From Castanea sativa (taxonomy: Eukaryota; Streptophyta; Magnoliopsida; Fagales; Fagaceae), in NCBI RefSeq assembly GCF_040712315.1, contig NC_134016.1:4069501-4133500 (forward strand): a stretch of 64,000 nucleotides of DNA, given 5' to 3'. This document shows positions 13,977 through 25,600 of the stretch, in pieces. Within the stretch, counting starts at the first letter, position 1; each line of letters begins with the position of its first letter. The notes beneath the pieces are model-generated. The model saw only the letters and a program-made list of their open reading frames with translations. It made no database searches and had not been told where the DNA came from. Made by a program: the position numbers and the translations under genes.

Positions 13977-16900
13977 ATACTCCTATATAAGTAACTACTC
14001 GCTAACCCGTGCGATGCACGGGAAAACTACTAAAATTAAGTTCTAAAATAATATTTGTTATTTATTTTTAAGAATGTTAAAAACTACATGAGTAATTATA
14101 GAAGTTCAAATCCCTATAAAAAGCTCAAATCTATTAAAACAGTACACCAAAATGAGACATTTGATTGCTTTGTTCTACCCAAGTATAAAGTTAAAAACGA
14201 CTTATAACTTTGTATAACTTATTTGTACCTTTAGTTAACAACCTTGAACTACTGTGCAGGGAGGACTTCCTCTTGCAGGCTTTTGTGAGAAGAGACCTTT
14301 GTTTCCTGAAAACCAAGAAAGAAAGAAAATTTTGAAATAACGAAAACACGGAAAACATATTGGAAGCAAAAGGTACTACTCACAATACCACTTGAGAATA
14401 CACTTTAATCATATATATAATTATTTAAGACATACGTTTAGAGAAATATTATTAAACAACCTCATGCAACTCATGCAATTTATCTAAACGTAAAGAAAAT
14501 TAATCACACAAGAATACATATCTGACATCAAGATTAGACTCAACTTCTACTTAAAATTGAAAGTTAAAACAAATCCTAATATCAAAATTTTTGGAATCTC
14601 ATAACGTAAGATCAATACCCAATTAAAGAAACAAATGGATTGTAGAGAACCATATTTAAGGTACATAAACTATCCTACAATTGTATTATGACTATTTGAT
14701 ACTCCTTTCAGATTTTTAATGAGGCTCCAAATCCTATATTTTATCAAATATGGGAATGATAGATAAGTTGAACAAAAAATAAATTTTGGGTCATATGTTT
14801 GCTTAAGTTTCAATTTAATTTTTCAATCTCTCTATTAATTCACTTGTAGAAAGTTTTGTAGACGAACTTCGTAAACAAAACAGACTGAACATCATACAAA
14901 AATATAAAGGCAAGGCAAACAACGGTTTCTATGAATTTAATTAAATAAAACTGTATCTCAACAAAGTTCAATCTGATTCTTAAAAGAAAAAAAAAATACT
15001 CTTTTTAATAAACAAACTTAAGTTGTCATTAAGACTCTTGCTACAACAGTTTCTCTATATTTTTTTTCATATAAATAAAAAATATGTCACCTTGTTATCT
15101 TATGCCACTTTGTTGATTACTAAAAATATTTGCTTTAAAGATTGAAAAAATACAACTTTCAAGGGCAAGAACTATCAAATTTTAATGTGGTTAAGCATTA
15201 GAACACAATCATTGATTTTATGGGAAAATATGAAAAAATAAGGATCTAAAATATTGTAGACAAAATATTAAAAAAGAGTTTCTAGTCCTCTTGCCTACCG
15301 AAGTTTTGAACATGAAATTAAGATTTTACAATGTACATCACTTTCTTATGCCTTAAAGCATAAGAACCTATGCCATAACCATGTAAACAAAACCTATATA
15401 AATAAATATGTTTAGGTTCTGATTAATAAAATCTGTAAACATTTCCCCAAACCCTTCTTTGTTCTTAAAGGGAACAAATATGACAAAGAAATTGGACCCG
15501 AATAAAACAGGACACATAATTTTTTTAAATCAGTTAAATTTCTTAATAAATTTGATGCTGCATTACATGTCACTAAAACTATCAAAGTTCATATTTTAAT
15601 GCATAACTTAATGGGTGATTAGGAGAAAGAGAAACAATAAAATTTGATAAAACAATACTTCTAGTTGTGTTAAGACGTATATAGTTAATTGAAGCCATCC
15701 TCATTTGCTTTGCTCCAGAATTTGTAGTCTTAATAATTGGGAATTGACATGCAAAAGCAAAATCTCCTTTAAATCTGGCATTTCTTCAACTCAAATATTT
15801 GAGGGGGATATAACACATGCCTCTAAATTCTGAAAAAGGAGATCGTTAAAAACTTAAAATAGGCTGAGATTTATAGGAAATTCACCCGAGAAGGGTCAGG
15901 GTGAAAAATTCAAAAGGTAAAAAAAATAATAATAATAATAATAAATAAAAGAAGGTAAAAAATGAAACACAATAAACAACATAAATTCAAAGAAAAGAGA
16001 AAGAACATAAGTTTAGAGAAAAGCGAGCGTACCTAGAAGAACAATAACAAACAATTGAGTATTTGTTAGTGAAAAAGCCAAAGCTTGTATGGAGAAATTC
16101 TTCTCAAAGAGTGTACATACAGAGTAATAAGAAAGAAGTTTTTTTTTTGTTGAAAGAAATATATAAGCGTGCAAATTTCGTAACTGCCCCTGTTAGCAGG
16201 ATGGTGCAATATCTTGCTAATCAGTAACGTACAGAGAGAATGGTGCCCAGGGAGAAGAATCAGAAGTTTTTTATTTTTTTTTTAAGAGATATAAACTGAA
16301 ACTGAAGGTGTAAAATTTATAACTACCCTCTGGAATAGTGCAATTGAACACAACTAGGGGTGTCCACGGGTCGGGCCGGGTCGGTTTTCGACCCAGCCCG
16401 AACCCGACCCACCGGTGGCAGGTGGATAGAAAAGTGACCCGAAACCGATTGCCGGCATCAATCGGTCAGGTTGGTTTTGGGTTCGGGTGGAGATCGGGTC
16501 TATTCAGGTGGAGATCGGGTCATCGTCGGAGTTACAAAATCATCGCCGAAATCTATAAATCATCGCCGAAATCTGCAAATCATCGCTGGAATATGTAAAA
16601 ACTCACCAAATCTGTATCAAAATCGCCGAAATTTACACCAAAATCGCTGAAATCTGCTAGGAATGGCTGGATCTGGCTAAATCTCACCAAATATGATTGA
16701 GAACTCGTTGGATCTCCTCGGATTTGAGCGTGATTTTGCCGAACTTGTATAGAACCTTCGTCGGGTCGGGTGGCTTGGGTTTTGGAGAAGAAAACCCGCC
16801 ACTCGACCCGCTGGCTTCGGGCTTTGGGTGTGGAAACCCGAAACCGACCGACAAGAGCATCAGTTCGAGCTGAGCTCGGGTGGAGATCAGGCGGGTTAGT

Positions 16901-17115
16901 CGGTCCGGCGGGTCACGGTCGGGTCTGGACACGTCTAAACACAACGGTAGCAAAAAGTAGTACGGAACCGTTACTCTTATTCCACTAAATGAAAAGCCAT
17001 AATGTTTTGGTGTTTTTAAATTTAAACATGGCAGTAATTTGTGTAGTCATGTGACACAATAAGGAGTGGTCAACAAAAAATCAAACATTTTGGCTATTAG
17101 TTATTATATAGATGT
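13977..17115. mobile_element. Candidate about 3.1-kb transposable element with hairpin-bearing end
   Basis: The left end reads ctatataagtaactactcgc followed by a strong hairpin, cccgtgcgatgcacggg. The right end, read inverted, is ctatataataactaatagcc. A related pair of ends bounds 31258-34102, and both segments contain an 'agagaaa..cttacct.gaagaaca' stretch (about 16015-16045 here). The interior is AT-rich without coding frames and holds the nested hAT MITE. Class uncertain: a Helitron-like end or an inverted-repeat DNA element are both possible. Confidence 0.35.
16355..16937. mobile_element. hAT-type MITE, 583 bp
   Basis: The termini are taggggtgtccacg at the left and ggacacgtcta at the right, flanked by a perfect 8-bp duplication, aacacaac, at 16347-16354 and 16938-16945. 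An 8-bp duplication with ends of the form TAGGGGTGTnnA fits the hAT superfamily. It is GC-rich (many 'cgggt' words) against an AT-rich background and has three tandem 'aaatcatcgccgaaatct' units near 16545-16590. The open frames in it are by-products of composition. Confidence 0.88.
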
Positions 17116-17242
17116 GCTGATACCTCTTAAGTAGGAAGAAATAACCATCACACCAAGATCTTGGTTTATCAGAATAAATAATCTATTACTTTCTTATACT
17201 GTCTTACTCTTAAGTATGTCATGCACGTGCATTGGCTCAACC

Positions 17243-17371
17243 TTAAGCATGTCTTAGTTTCCCACAAACCTCACACTGGTATTGTGGAACATTAAGAGCA
17301 TTGCCTCCATGAATGACTTGAGGCCTGCTTCCTCTAGCAACATGAGAGAAGGACCCATTAAGGTTAATCAT
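17243..17371 (-). CDS. Candidate first exon or small ORF, 42 codons, with upstream TATA box
   Basis: On the - strand a TATA box (ctataaat, 17478-17471) lies 100 bases upstream of an ATG at 17371, separated by a CT-rich leader. This spacing is typical of a plant promoter and 5' UTR. The ORF reads MINLNGSFSHVARG, continues to 'VPQYQCEVCGKLRHA', and stops at 17243. It matches no family I recognise. A possible splice donor (GAG|GTTTGT) lies near its end, so the ORF may be only the start of a longer gene. What follows on this strand is the end of the 13977-17115 element, so any gene here may be truncated. Confidence 0.3.
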   Translation of the reverse strand: MINLNGSFSHVARGSRPQVIHGGNALNVPQYQCEVCGKLRHA

Positions 17372-17470
17372 GGCGAATGAAAGAGAGAAACTTGCAAGAG
17401 TTTGAAGAAGGAAGAAAGGAAACTAGGAAGTGTTTGCGTGACTGCCAGATCAATGAAAAGGTGATACTGT

Positions 17471-17478
17471 ATTTATAG
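17471..17478 (-). promoter_or_regulatory. TATA box upstream of candidate ORF
   Basis: On the - strand the sequence is cctataaatac in a GC-richer setting, 100 bases before the ATG at 17371. It is a good plant core-promoter match. Function is inferred. Confidence 0.4.
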
Positions 17479-17812
17479 GGGAGCCGCCAATGCCTGGTTA
17501 TGTACCAAAACTGGTAGTTAATTGTTGCTTAAAAAAGCAAACACAACTAGCTCAGTTCCCACATAGAGCCCTGAATAACTGGATCAAGAAAATGCTTTCT
17601 TACAGTGGACCCTGTACGACGTCATTTGAGTTTGGGGAGAGGGAATTATTACGCAGTCGCTAACCTTGTACTCCCGTTCAATAGAGGGAAAACTACGTCA
17701 CTGAAAATGGATAACATCATATTACTTGCAACATCATTTCAACAAATCTACAAATTTTAACATCATACTTGCCACATCATTCCAACAAAGCTACAAATTT
17801 TTTAACATCTTA

Positions 17813-18125
17813 GAGCACCCACATCAATTAATGTATAATATATATAACATGCATAAGGTGTAAATTTTGTACATTCAACTCCAAAAATCACTCACATCAA
17901 TCCAATTAAACTTGTGTAAATATATACAGTTACTATTCACATACAAATCTATTTTTAATACTTCTTTACTCATATTCAAGAAAGAGAAATAGAGAATCTA
18001 ACATAAGTTTTTTAAAAAAGTTAGGTAAAATAGAGAAAATAGGTTCTTATATTAAAATAACCCTAAAAAAAGAGTTCTTATATCAAAATAGATAAAAAGT
18101 TTTACACAAGATAATGCAAATGCTC
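17813..18125. mobile_element. Tourist/PIF-like MITE, 313 bp
   Basis: The ends are gagcacccacat and the complement of gagcatttgcat, with TTA on both sides (17810-17812 and 18126-18128). The interior is AT-rich and non-coding. A 3-bp TTA duplication with GAGCA ends fits PIF/Harbinger-related MITEs. Confidence 0.65.
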
Positions 18126-19042
18126 TTAGCCCTAAGTTGTTAGTGTCTTTTCATGCTTGAGTAAATTCAAATTTTCATTTTGGAATTGGGCGGGTTGGTC
18201 AAAGTTGTCAACAAGAATGTGAAAACTTTTCAAATTTTCATAATTTTGAGAATTCTCTCTCTCTCTCATCACCTCCGTTTGGCTGCTATTTCCTTCCACC
18301 ACAACATTGGCAACACATCTGCATTGGCAAGGTACCAATTTTGTTCTTTTCTTTTTTTAATAGTACAAAAGGTGCTTGCTGAAATGCTTCATACAGATTT
18401 AGTTTTAACAAACTTGTTGTAGGTTTGTGTTCTGATGATTAGGGACTACGAGTTTATGTTAATGTGGTGCTCCAAAGGTGTCGCTGGACTAGCTTCATTT
18501 GCCATGTCTTGAGGGTGGTATTTAATTTAATTATGATTTTTTAGGCATTGTTTGATGTAGGAAAAGATATGGAGTTTAATTTTTATCTTTTATTGATTTT
18601 TGAAATTTTATTATTTTAGGTGATAGGATTTCATTTCCTTGATTTTAGGGGTGGGTTTTTTAGGATTTTCTAGTCAAAATAGAATCCTCTTATGGTAGGC
18701 TATTGTTTAGGATATCTTTTAGAAAATTTTTATTTTGAAAACAGGTATTTTTGGAGCCTTTAAATAGGCATGCAATATGTATTACTAATTTATCAATTTA
18801 CATTCAATAAAATTGAGGTTTTAATTATTTCTCGTGGATTCCAGTGTTCTTCCTTGTGAAATTTAAGGGCCCCCTTACTTATAAATTTAAGTGTTTTGTT
18901 ATGCTAGAAGGAGATCTAGCTCATTATCATGTTTTTGCTCCGCATCATTGGGTATTAGAGATCATTAGCATCCTGGTGTGGCAAAGGGCGGAAACAAAAG
19001 CAACCACCCTGTTGAAAGAAAGGGTTACAAGCTTTTTTAGGG

Positions 19043-19306
19043 TTGTACTATAGGCTTATCATCAAAGTATCGAACACGGGTACCATGAGATTCACGATAT
19101 GCTCATTGCTCTTGGTGTCAACAACAAAAGCAATAATGATCGATGATGGTAAAGATATTTGTATCAAAGAGTACTATGCTCGTAACCAATATAGCAATCG
19201 CCACATTCGTAATTTAAATGATTTTCCTTACTTTGATGGGGTATCATACAGAAAAGATTTCATAGATTGAATCTTGGACCTCGAAGATTATTTTGCTTAC
19301 CCCACC

Positions 19307-19343
<37 letters not shown>

Positions 19344-19773
19344 TTATTTTGCTTACACAAATGTCCCTAAAGATTTCAAGGTACAATTTGTATTCAACAA
19401 GCTTGAAAGTGATGCAACAAATTGGTGGAGTGATATACAATATTTTAGAATGCAGAGAGGCAAGTCTAGAATTTCCTCTTGGCCAAGAATAAAAAGGCTG
19501 ATGGTAAACTTTTTCTTTTCCTCTAGTTTTGATGAAATTTTGTTTCACACTAGTCAAAATTATAAGATAATAAATTCATATATTAAGGATGATAACAAGA
19601 ATTTTGGCATTCAATTATCAAGTGAAGAGCCAAATTCAAAGGTCAATATTGACAAGCCATTTTTTGAAGAAGAAAATATTAAAGACATTGTAGGTGATGA
19701 CAAGATTGAAGACCAAGATACTTTTTTGCAAGAAGTTGTTGAAGAGGCTCGAGGAAAATATGGAGTTGATTGA
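19043..19773 (+). pseudogene. gag fragment of the decayed gypsy element
   Basis: Two overlapping frames together encode a retrotransposon gag domain: 'FPYFDGVSYRKDFID', a stop (TGA, 19268-19270) where Trp is expected, then 'ILDLEDYFAY', and after an insertion 'TNVPKDFKVQFVFNKLESDA', 'NWWSDIQ' and 'SWPRIKRLM'. This matches the usual plant gypsy pattern in which a W precedes the LDLE-like helix and WW begins the next. The break is caused by the 38-bp poly(A) insertion plus its duplicated target. The acidic tail after 19600 is not conserved. Confidence 0.75.
19301..19338 (+). repeat. Poly(A)-only retro-insertion with target duplication
   Basis: The insert is cccaccc followed by 31 A residues. 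It is flanked by gattattttgcttac at 19286-19300 and 19342-19356. The match extends to 18 bp with one mismatch (19283-19300 and 19339-19356). This is what target-primed reverse transcription leaves when copying stops almost at once. Confidence 0.85.
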
Positions 19774-20779
19774 AGAGACTGGCAAAAATCATGAGTTGTA
19801 AATTGTTGGAAATCTTTTGGAGAATCCAAGTGAAGTGAAATATATATGATCATGAGCCGATAAGCCTTAAGTCCTAGGATTCTTCAAAATTTGTTGATTC
19901 TCTTGGAATAGAAAGTTTTTATTTTGTTTTGAATCATCTGTTGATTGATGTTCCGAATCAATTGAAGGCCAATGAGAGAAAATTTTATGCTACAATATAT
20001 CACGAATACAAGTTTCAGAACCAGATCCAATTACTTAAGTATTCAAAGTAATTGTTTCTTTGAAACGGAAGATTTCAATTTGCATGTGAAAACTTGAGGT
20101 TAGTTTCATTCAAGTTGAGGGGGTTAAATGTAAGACAAGATATGGAATTATGTTTCTACCGTTTTTTTTTTTTTCCTTTTATTGTAATTTTCAATATTTT
20201 AGGTGGTAGGATCTTTTTACATGTTTTTTTAGGGTTTTCTAGTCGAAATAGAGTCCTCTTATGGTAGGCTATTGTGTTAGGATATCTTGTAGAATATTAT
20301 TACTTTCAAAATAAGTTTTTTTTAGCCTTTAAATAGGCCTGCAAATGCTAAGACATTGAATAAAATTTGTTACCAACTGCCTTTTGATCTTATTTTCTCT
20401 TATGTTTTTATGTTTTTTGTGTTTTTAGATAAGAGAGACATAAAAATGAAGCAAAATTACATATTTAGTCATGTTTTTAACAGAGATGAGTTACGGAACT
20501 TTAACTGAGTTAACCTCAAGTAGATAAAGTGTCAAATTTCAAATCACAAGTAGGCAATTTAAATTTTGGCCAAACCACAGCTGGATAAGTTGTAATTTGC
20601 CTAATATTTTTATTATTTCTTGTGGATTCAAGTGTTTTTCCTTGTAGATTCAAGGGCTCTCATATGGAATTAAGATTGTTTTTATGCTAGAATGAGATCT
20701 AGCTCACTATAACATTTCTGTTCATCATTTGGTATTAAAATTTGTTAGCATTCTGGTATGGCAAAAGGCAATGACCCTG

Positions 20780-21136
20780 TTGATAATCTCAATTGACTAC
20801 AAGAATATGTTATATTATTAAAATAAAGAAAATGAAAATAAGTAACTTATAATTAATAACAATAAAAAAATCAAATTAAAAGATGGATCTAAATACATAG
20901 AATTTAAAAATGTTATTTGATGCATTAAAATATATTGAGAAAATACATTAACATCAACTTATTTAAAATTTAATAATATAACAATATATCTTGTGCAGTC
21001 GTATCCTAACAAACCTGAATCTGCTTTAAAAATTGTGCAAATTTTGACATTTACTTTTTTAATGTTTTTTAAGTGAAAAAAATTTGGGTCTATAGCAAAA
21101 ATAGGTTGTTTAAAACTATCAAAAAGTTAAGAGATG
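20780..21136. other. AT-rich intergenic DNA
   Basis: No gene seen. A short word, 'aaaataggttgtttaaaact' (from 21098), is repeated just right of the Tat element (from about 30750), so the pre-insertion site held a small tandem repeat. Confidence 0.5.
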
Positions 21137-21141
21137 ATAGA

Positions 21142-21608
21142 TGATGGGACTGACGAATATAAGTATAGACGAAGCTGCCTTCACGGACGAACATGACCAG
21201 TATCCGCGTCATCAAAAAGAGTTAATGCCATTCAATGCTACCAATAAAGCTCCAACCGTAACAAGACCGGCTGGACGAACCGATGGGAACGCATTAAAGT
21301 CCATAACTCCATCAGAGACGTTATCAGGGAGTCATTAACACTCCAACGGCCATAATCCCCAAGGGTATATAAAACCCTCACAACACCAATACAAGGTACA
21401 ACAAAAAAAGACAGCATCATAACTTGAATCGTTTTTATTGACATTTCCATTATCATCTTTTTTGGTACTGACTTTATCATCGGAGGCGTTGTGGCAGGCA
21501 CCACACTGGTGACCACTTGAGTAAGTTCTTGATCACGCAGGGTCGTCAGAGCACATCCAGGAACCATCTGGACGAGTCCCAGCAAACCAACGAGGTACTG
21601 CTTCATCA
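21142..21608 (+). repeat. 5' LTR of the Tat/Retand element
   Basis: It begins tgatgggactgacg and ends tgcttcatca. It holds a TATA box at 21366-21374 and is followed two bases later by the primer-binding site. Confidence 0.95.
21366..21374 (+). promoter_or_regulatory. LTR TATA box
   Basis: The motif tatataaaa sits between U3 and R and should set the start of the genomic RNA about 25-35 bases downstream. The same motif is at 30496-30504 in the 3' LTR. Confidence 0.75.
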
Positions 21609-21610
21609 GT

Positions 21611-21630
21611 TTGGCGCCGTCTGTGGGAAC
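21611..21630 (+). other. Primer-binding site
   Basis: ttggcgccgtctgtgggaac starts two bases after the 5' LTR. Sequences of the form TGGCGCCGTCTGTGGGA are typical primer sites in Tat-lineage elements. Which tRNA pairs with it was not tested. Confidence 0.85.
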
Positions 21631-21672
21631 GACTTTCTCATACAACCAGAACGTGGTTCCTACCAGCTCTAG

Positions 21673-22584
21673 ATGGAATCTAACCAGGACTCAGCGGCCT
21701 TGGCGCAGCAAGTTCGAAATCTCGCAGCCACCGTCGAAGAACTTACCAGACAGAATCAAGAGATGAGACAAAGGTTATAGCAAGAGGAGAACCGGTCAAG
21801 AGCTGCCCAAGAGGACGAGGGAGATAGCCATGGAAGAAGTGACCGACGGAGAACGGTAACCCCAGAGGAACAGCATTCTGACATCCTCCAAGAGATGAGG
21901 AAGGAGATGGATGAATTAAGAAACGCTATCAAAGAAAAGACCGATCGAAGCCTGGATAAAATGGTCAGAGCAACGGACTCCCCTTTTACCATGGCAGTCC
22001 TAGAACGACCGGTACCAGCGAAATTTTGGCTACCTCAGCTTGAGCCTTTTGACGGGCTCAAAGATCCCCAAGATCACCTTAACACCTTCAAGACGACCTT
22101 AGGCCTTCAACAGCCCCCTGACGAGATCATGTGTCGTTCATTCCCCACTACGCTGAAGGGAGCTGGACGAGAATGGTTCACGAGATTGCCCACTTCGTCC
22201 ATCGACAACTTTGAACAGTTAAGTAGTGCTTTCCTGCGCCATTTCGTCGGAGGGCAACGTCCCAAAAGACCAGCGGATCACCTACTCACTATTAAGCAAG
22301 GAGAGAGGGAGACCTTGCGATCGTATGTAAAACGCTTCACTCGGGAGACTCTAGAGGTGGACGATGCAGACGATAAGGTCCAGCTGACAACATTTAAGGC
22401 AGGGCTTAAGTCCAGAGAATTCGTCGTCTCGTTAGCAAAGAATCCGCCCCGGACGATGGCAGAGATGTTATTGAAAGCTCAAAAGTACATGAATGCTGAG
22501 GACGCACTGGCGGAAATCGTAGACGAGGGGAAGCTAAAGACGGAAGGAAGGAAGGAAGACGAACGCACGGGACAAAAGAGGTAG
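21673..22584 (+). pseudogene. gag of the Tat/Retand element (stop codons)
   Basis: The frame opens at 21673 (MESNQDSAALAQQ). An in-frame TAG at 21778-21780 falls where Gln is likely, after which the frame stays open to a second TAG at 22582-22584. The gag domain is clear: 'LEPFDGLKDPQDHLNTFKTT', 'AGREWFTRLPTSSIDNFEQL', 'RPADHLLTIKQGERETLRSY', 'FKAGLKSREF'. The zinc-knuckle region lies beyond the second stop in the same frame (22666 on), so gag and pol were originally one continuous frame. Confidence 0.9.
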
Positions 22585-22665
22585 CGTCCGAGCCGCCGGG
22601 GAGGTGACACCGACAGACGAAAAGACGAGAAAGCTCCACGACCGGTAAAATTCACGCCTCTAATT

Positions 22666-25600
22666 ATGCCTGTTGACAAAATTTTGACACAGATCCAGGA
22701 TCAACACCACCTAAAGTGGCCGAGGCCCTTGCACTCGTCACCAAGTGTGCGAGACAAAAGCAAATACTGCCGATTCCACAAGGACCACGGGCATTACACA
22801 GAAGATTGCCGAGATCTGAAGGGACAGATAGAAGAATTGATACAGAAAGGAAAACTTCAGAAGTACGTAAAGAAGGGGGACTCCAGCAGGTTCAGAGAGG
22901 GCGACACGAGCCAACGAGAGCCCTCGTCCAAAAACGAGAGTCGCCAATCTCAACCACAAGAAGTGATCGGGGAGATAAGCACGATAGCAGGAGGACCTTT
23001 CGTGGGGGGATTGTACAAGTCCCTCAAGAAAGCATACCAGAGACAAGTAAACAGTGTCCATATGGAACCCCCATTGAAACAAAGACGGACGAACCAAGAT
23101 ATATTCTTCAGCGAAGAGGATGCAAGGGGAGTCAGGCAGCCCCATAACGACCCTCTGGTGATAGCACTCACAATTGAAGGGTTCAATACTAAAAGGATCC
23201 TCGTCGACAACGGTAGCTCTGCAGACATTATGTACCTATCGGCCTTCCAACAGTTGAAACTAGGTCCTGGTAGATTGCGCCCGTTTGAGTCCCCCCTCGT
23301 CAGCTTTAGCAGTGACAGGGTATACCCCAAGGGCATTGTGACACTAAAAGTCACGATAGGCGCCTACCCGAAGCAGCAGACCCGTCATCTGGACTTCCTG
23401 GTTGTGGACTGCCCCTCTTCGTACAATGTGATCATTGGTAGGCCCACGCTCAACCGGTGGAAGGCAGCAACGTCCACCTACTGCCTAAAGATAAAATTCT
23501 CAACTGAAGACGGAGTCGGTGAGGTAAAAGGAGACCAAGTCTTGGCCAGAGAACACTACCAGGCCGTGTTGGCTGCAGGAGAAAACCACACATGGACGAT
23601 CGAGAGAGAAAAAGAAGATAAAATGGAAGCCCTGGAAACGGTGGAACTCGTTGAGGGGGAAAGCTCAAAGGTGACGAGGATAGGTACAACCATAAGCCCC
23701 GAGATGAGGAATGAACTCGTCCGTTTCCTTAAAGGAAATTTGGACGTATTTGCATGGAGTCACGAAGATATGCCGGGCATACCATGCCAGGTAATCCAGC
23801 ACAAGTTGAAGACAGATCCCGAGAAGAAACCTGTCCAGCAGAAACGACGGGTCTTTGCCCCCGAAAGAAACCAAGCAATCAAGGAAGAAGTTAACAGATT
23901 GTTGCAGGCAGACTTCATCCGAGAAGTTTACTATCCCGAATGGCTGGCCAACGTCGTGCTGGTGAAGAAAGCAAATGGAAAGTGGAGAATGTGTGTAGAC
24001 TTCACGGACCTGAACAAGGCCTGCCCGAAAGATAGTTTTCCCCTGCCAAGGATAGATCAGTTGGTAAACTCTACGGCTGGACATAAATTACTAACATTCA
24101 TGGATGCATTTTCAGGTTACAACCAGATAAAGATGGTTGAGGAAGATCAGGAAAAAACTGCTTTCATCACAAGCCAAGGACTCTACTGCTATAAAGTAAT
24201 GCCCTTCGGACTAAAAAACGCAAGAGCAACGTACCAAAGACTGGTAAACAAGATGTTCAGCAAGCAAATTGGGAGGAATATGGAGGTATATGTGGACGAT
24301 ATGCTCGTCAAGAGCAAAGAAGAGTTGACTCACCTGGATGACCTGGGAGAGACATTTAACACCCTCCGAAGGTACCAGATGAAGCTCAATCCTAGTAAGT
24401 GTGTGTTTGGAGTAGCTTCAGGAAAGTTCTTAGGGTTTATGGTATCCCAGAGAGGAATAGAAGCAAACCCAGAGAAGGTGCAAGCAATACTCAACATGGC
24501 ATCACCCAAGACCGTCAAGGATGTCCAAAAACTCACAGGAAGGATAGCTGCGCTCAATAGGTTCGTCTCTAAAGCGACGGATAAATGTCTCCCATTTTTC
24601 AAAACATTGAAGCAAGCCTTCGCCTGGACTGACGAATGTGAGGCAGCTTTTCAAGAGCTGAAGCGTTACCTCGGTAGCCCGCCCATCTTGAGTCCCTCAA
24701 AAGCAGGGGAAAGCCTTTCTCTATACCTGGTGGCATCAGCCACGGCCGTCAGTGTGGCCTTAATTCGAGAGGAAGATAAGAAACAGCTCCCAGTTTACTA
24801 TGTCAGCCAAGCCTTCCAAGGAGCAGAGGCCCGGTATCCCAGGATTGAGAAGATTGTTTTTGCCCTAATAGTGGCTTCACGAAAGCTACGACCATACTTC
24901 GAAGCACACCCTATCCTTGTAATGACGGATCAACCCATCCGGAAATCCATGAACAAACCTGAAGCAGCTGGGAGAATGGTCCAATGGGCAATCGAACTCA
25001 GCCAGTTCGACATCGAATACCATCCCAGAACGGCCATCAAGGCGCAAGCTCTGGCAGATTTCATAGTGGAGTTCACCCTTCCAGACGATGACGACGACAA
25101 AAACGAGGTGGAACGTTGGACGATTCAGACTGACGGATCGTCAACCCAAAAGAGGGGTGGAGTAGGGGTCATTATAAGCACCCCCGATGGAGAAAAACTC
25201 CAATATGGAGTCCAATTAAAATTCCCGGCAACCAACAACGAGGCTGAGTACGAAGGCATACTGACGGGATTGAGACTTGGCAAAGCCCTAGGGATTAAGA
25301 ACTTGCTTATTCAGAGCGACTCGAAGCTGGCAATAGGGCAGATCAGGGAAGAGTACGAGTGGAAGGAAGAGAGGATGCAGAAATACCTCAAACTGATTAA
25401 ACATCTAGCTCGTGGGTTCGACAAGTTGGACTTCGTCCGGATCCCAAGAAAACAGAATGCAGCGGCAGACGAGGTCGCAAAAATGGCCTCGTCCGAAGAA
25501 GAACCATCGAACAATGAGATTCTCATGGAGATTCAGAAGTACCCTAGCATCGAGGAATCCCGGTATTCCCTATCCAGAACACAGGTGGCTGGATGGCACC

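Larger units (their letters stand above)
18551..20770 (+). mobile_element. Decayed Ty3/gypsy element: two LTR-like copies and a gag fragment
   Basis: Left LTR-like copy 18551 to about 18950, right copy about 20128-20760. They share 'aagatatgga', 'ttttctagtc.aaatag', 'tcctcttatggtaggctatt', 'aggatatctt' and 'cctttaaataggc'. After the left copy comes 'gggtattagagatc', a decayed form of the TGGTATCAGAGC primer site complementary to initiator tRNA-Met. Before the right copy lies a polypurine stretch, gttgaggggg. Only gag remains between them, and pol has been deleted. Homology continues past the primer site in the right copy, so the right part may come from a second, truncated element. Confidence 0.75.

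Noticed and set aside
16338..16988. Frames on both strands in GC-rich DNA
   Set aside because: They lie within the hAT MITE and reflect its composition.
18132..18422. Possible host exon near 18180-18340
   Set aside because: Frames exist on both strands, but there is no domain, and splice-like signals alone are not enough.
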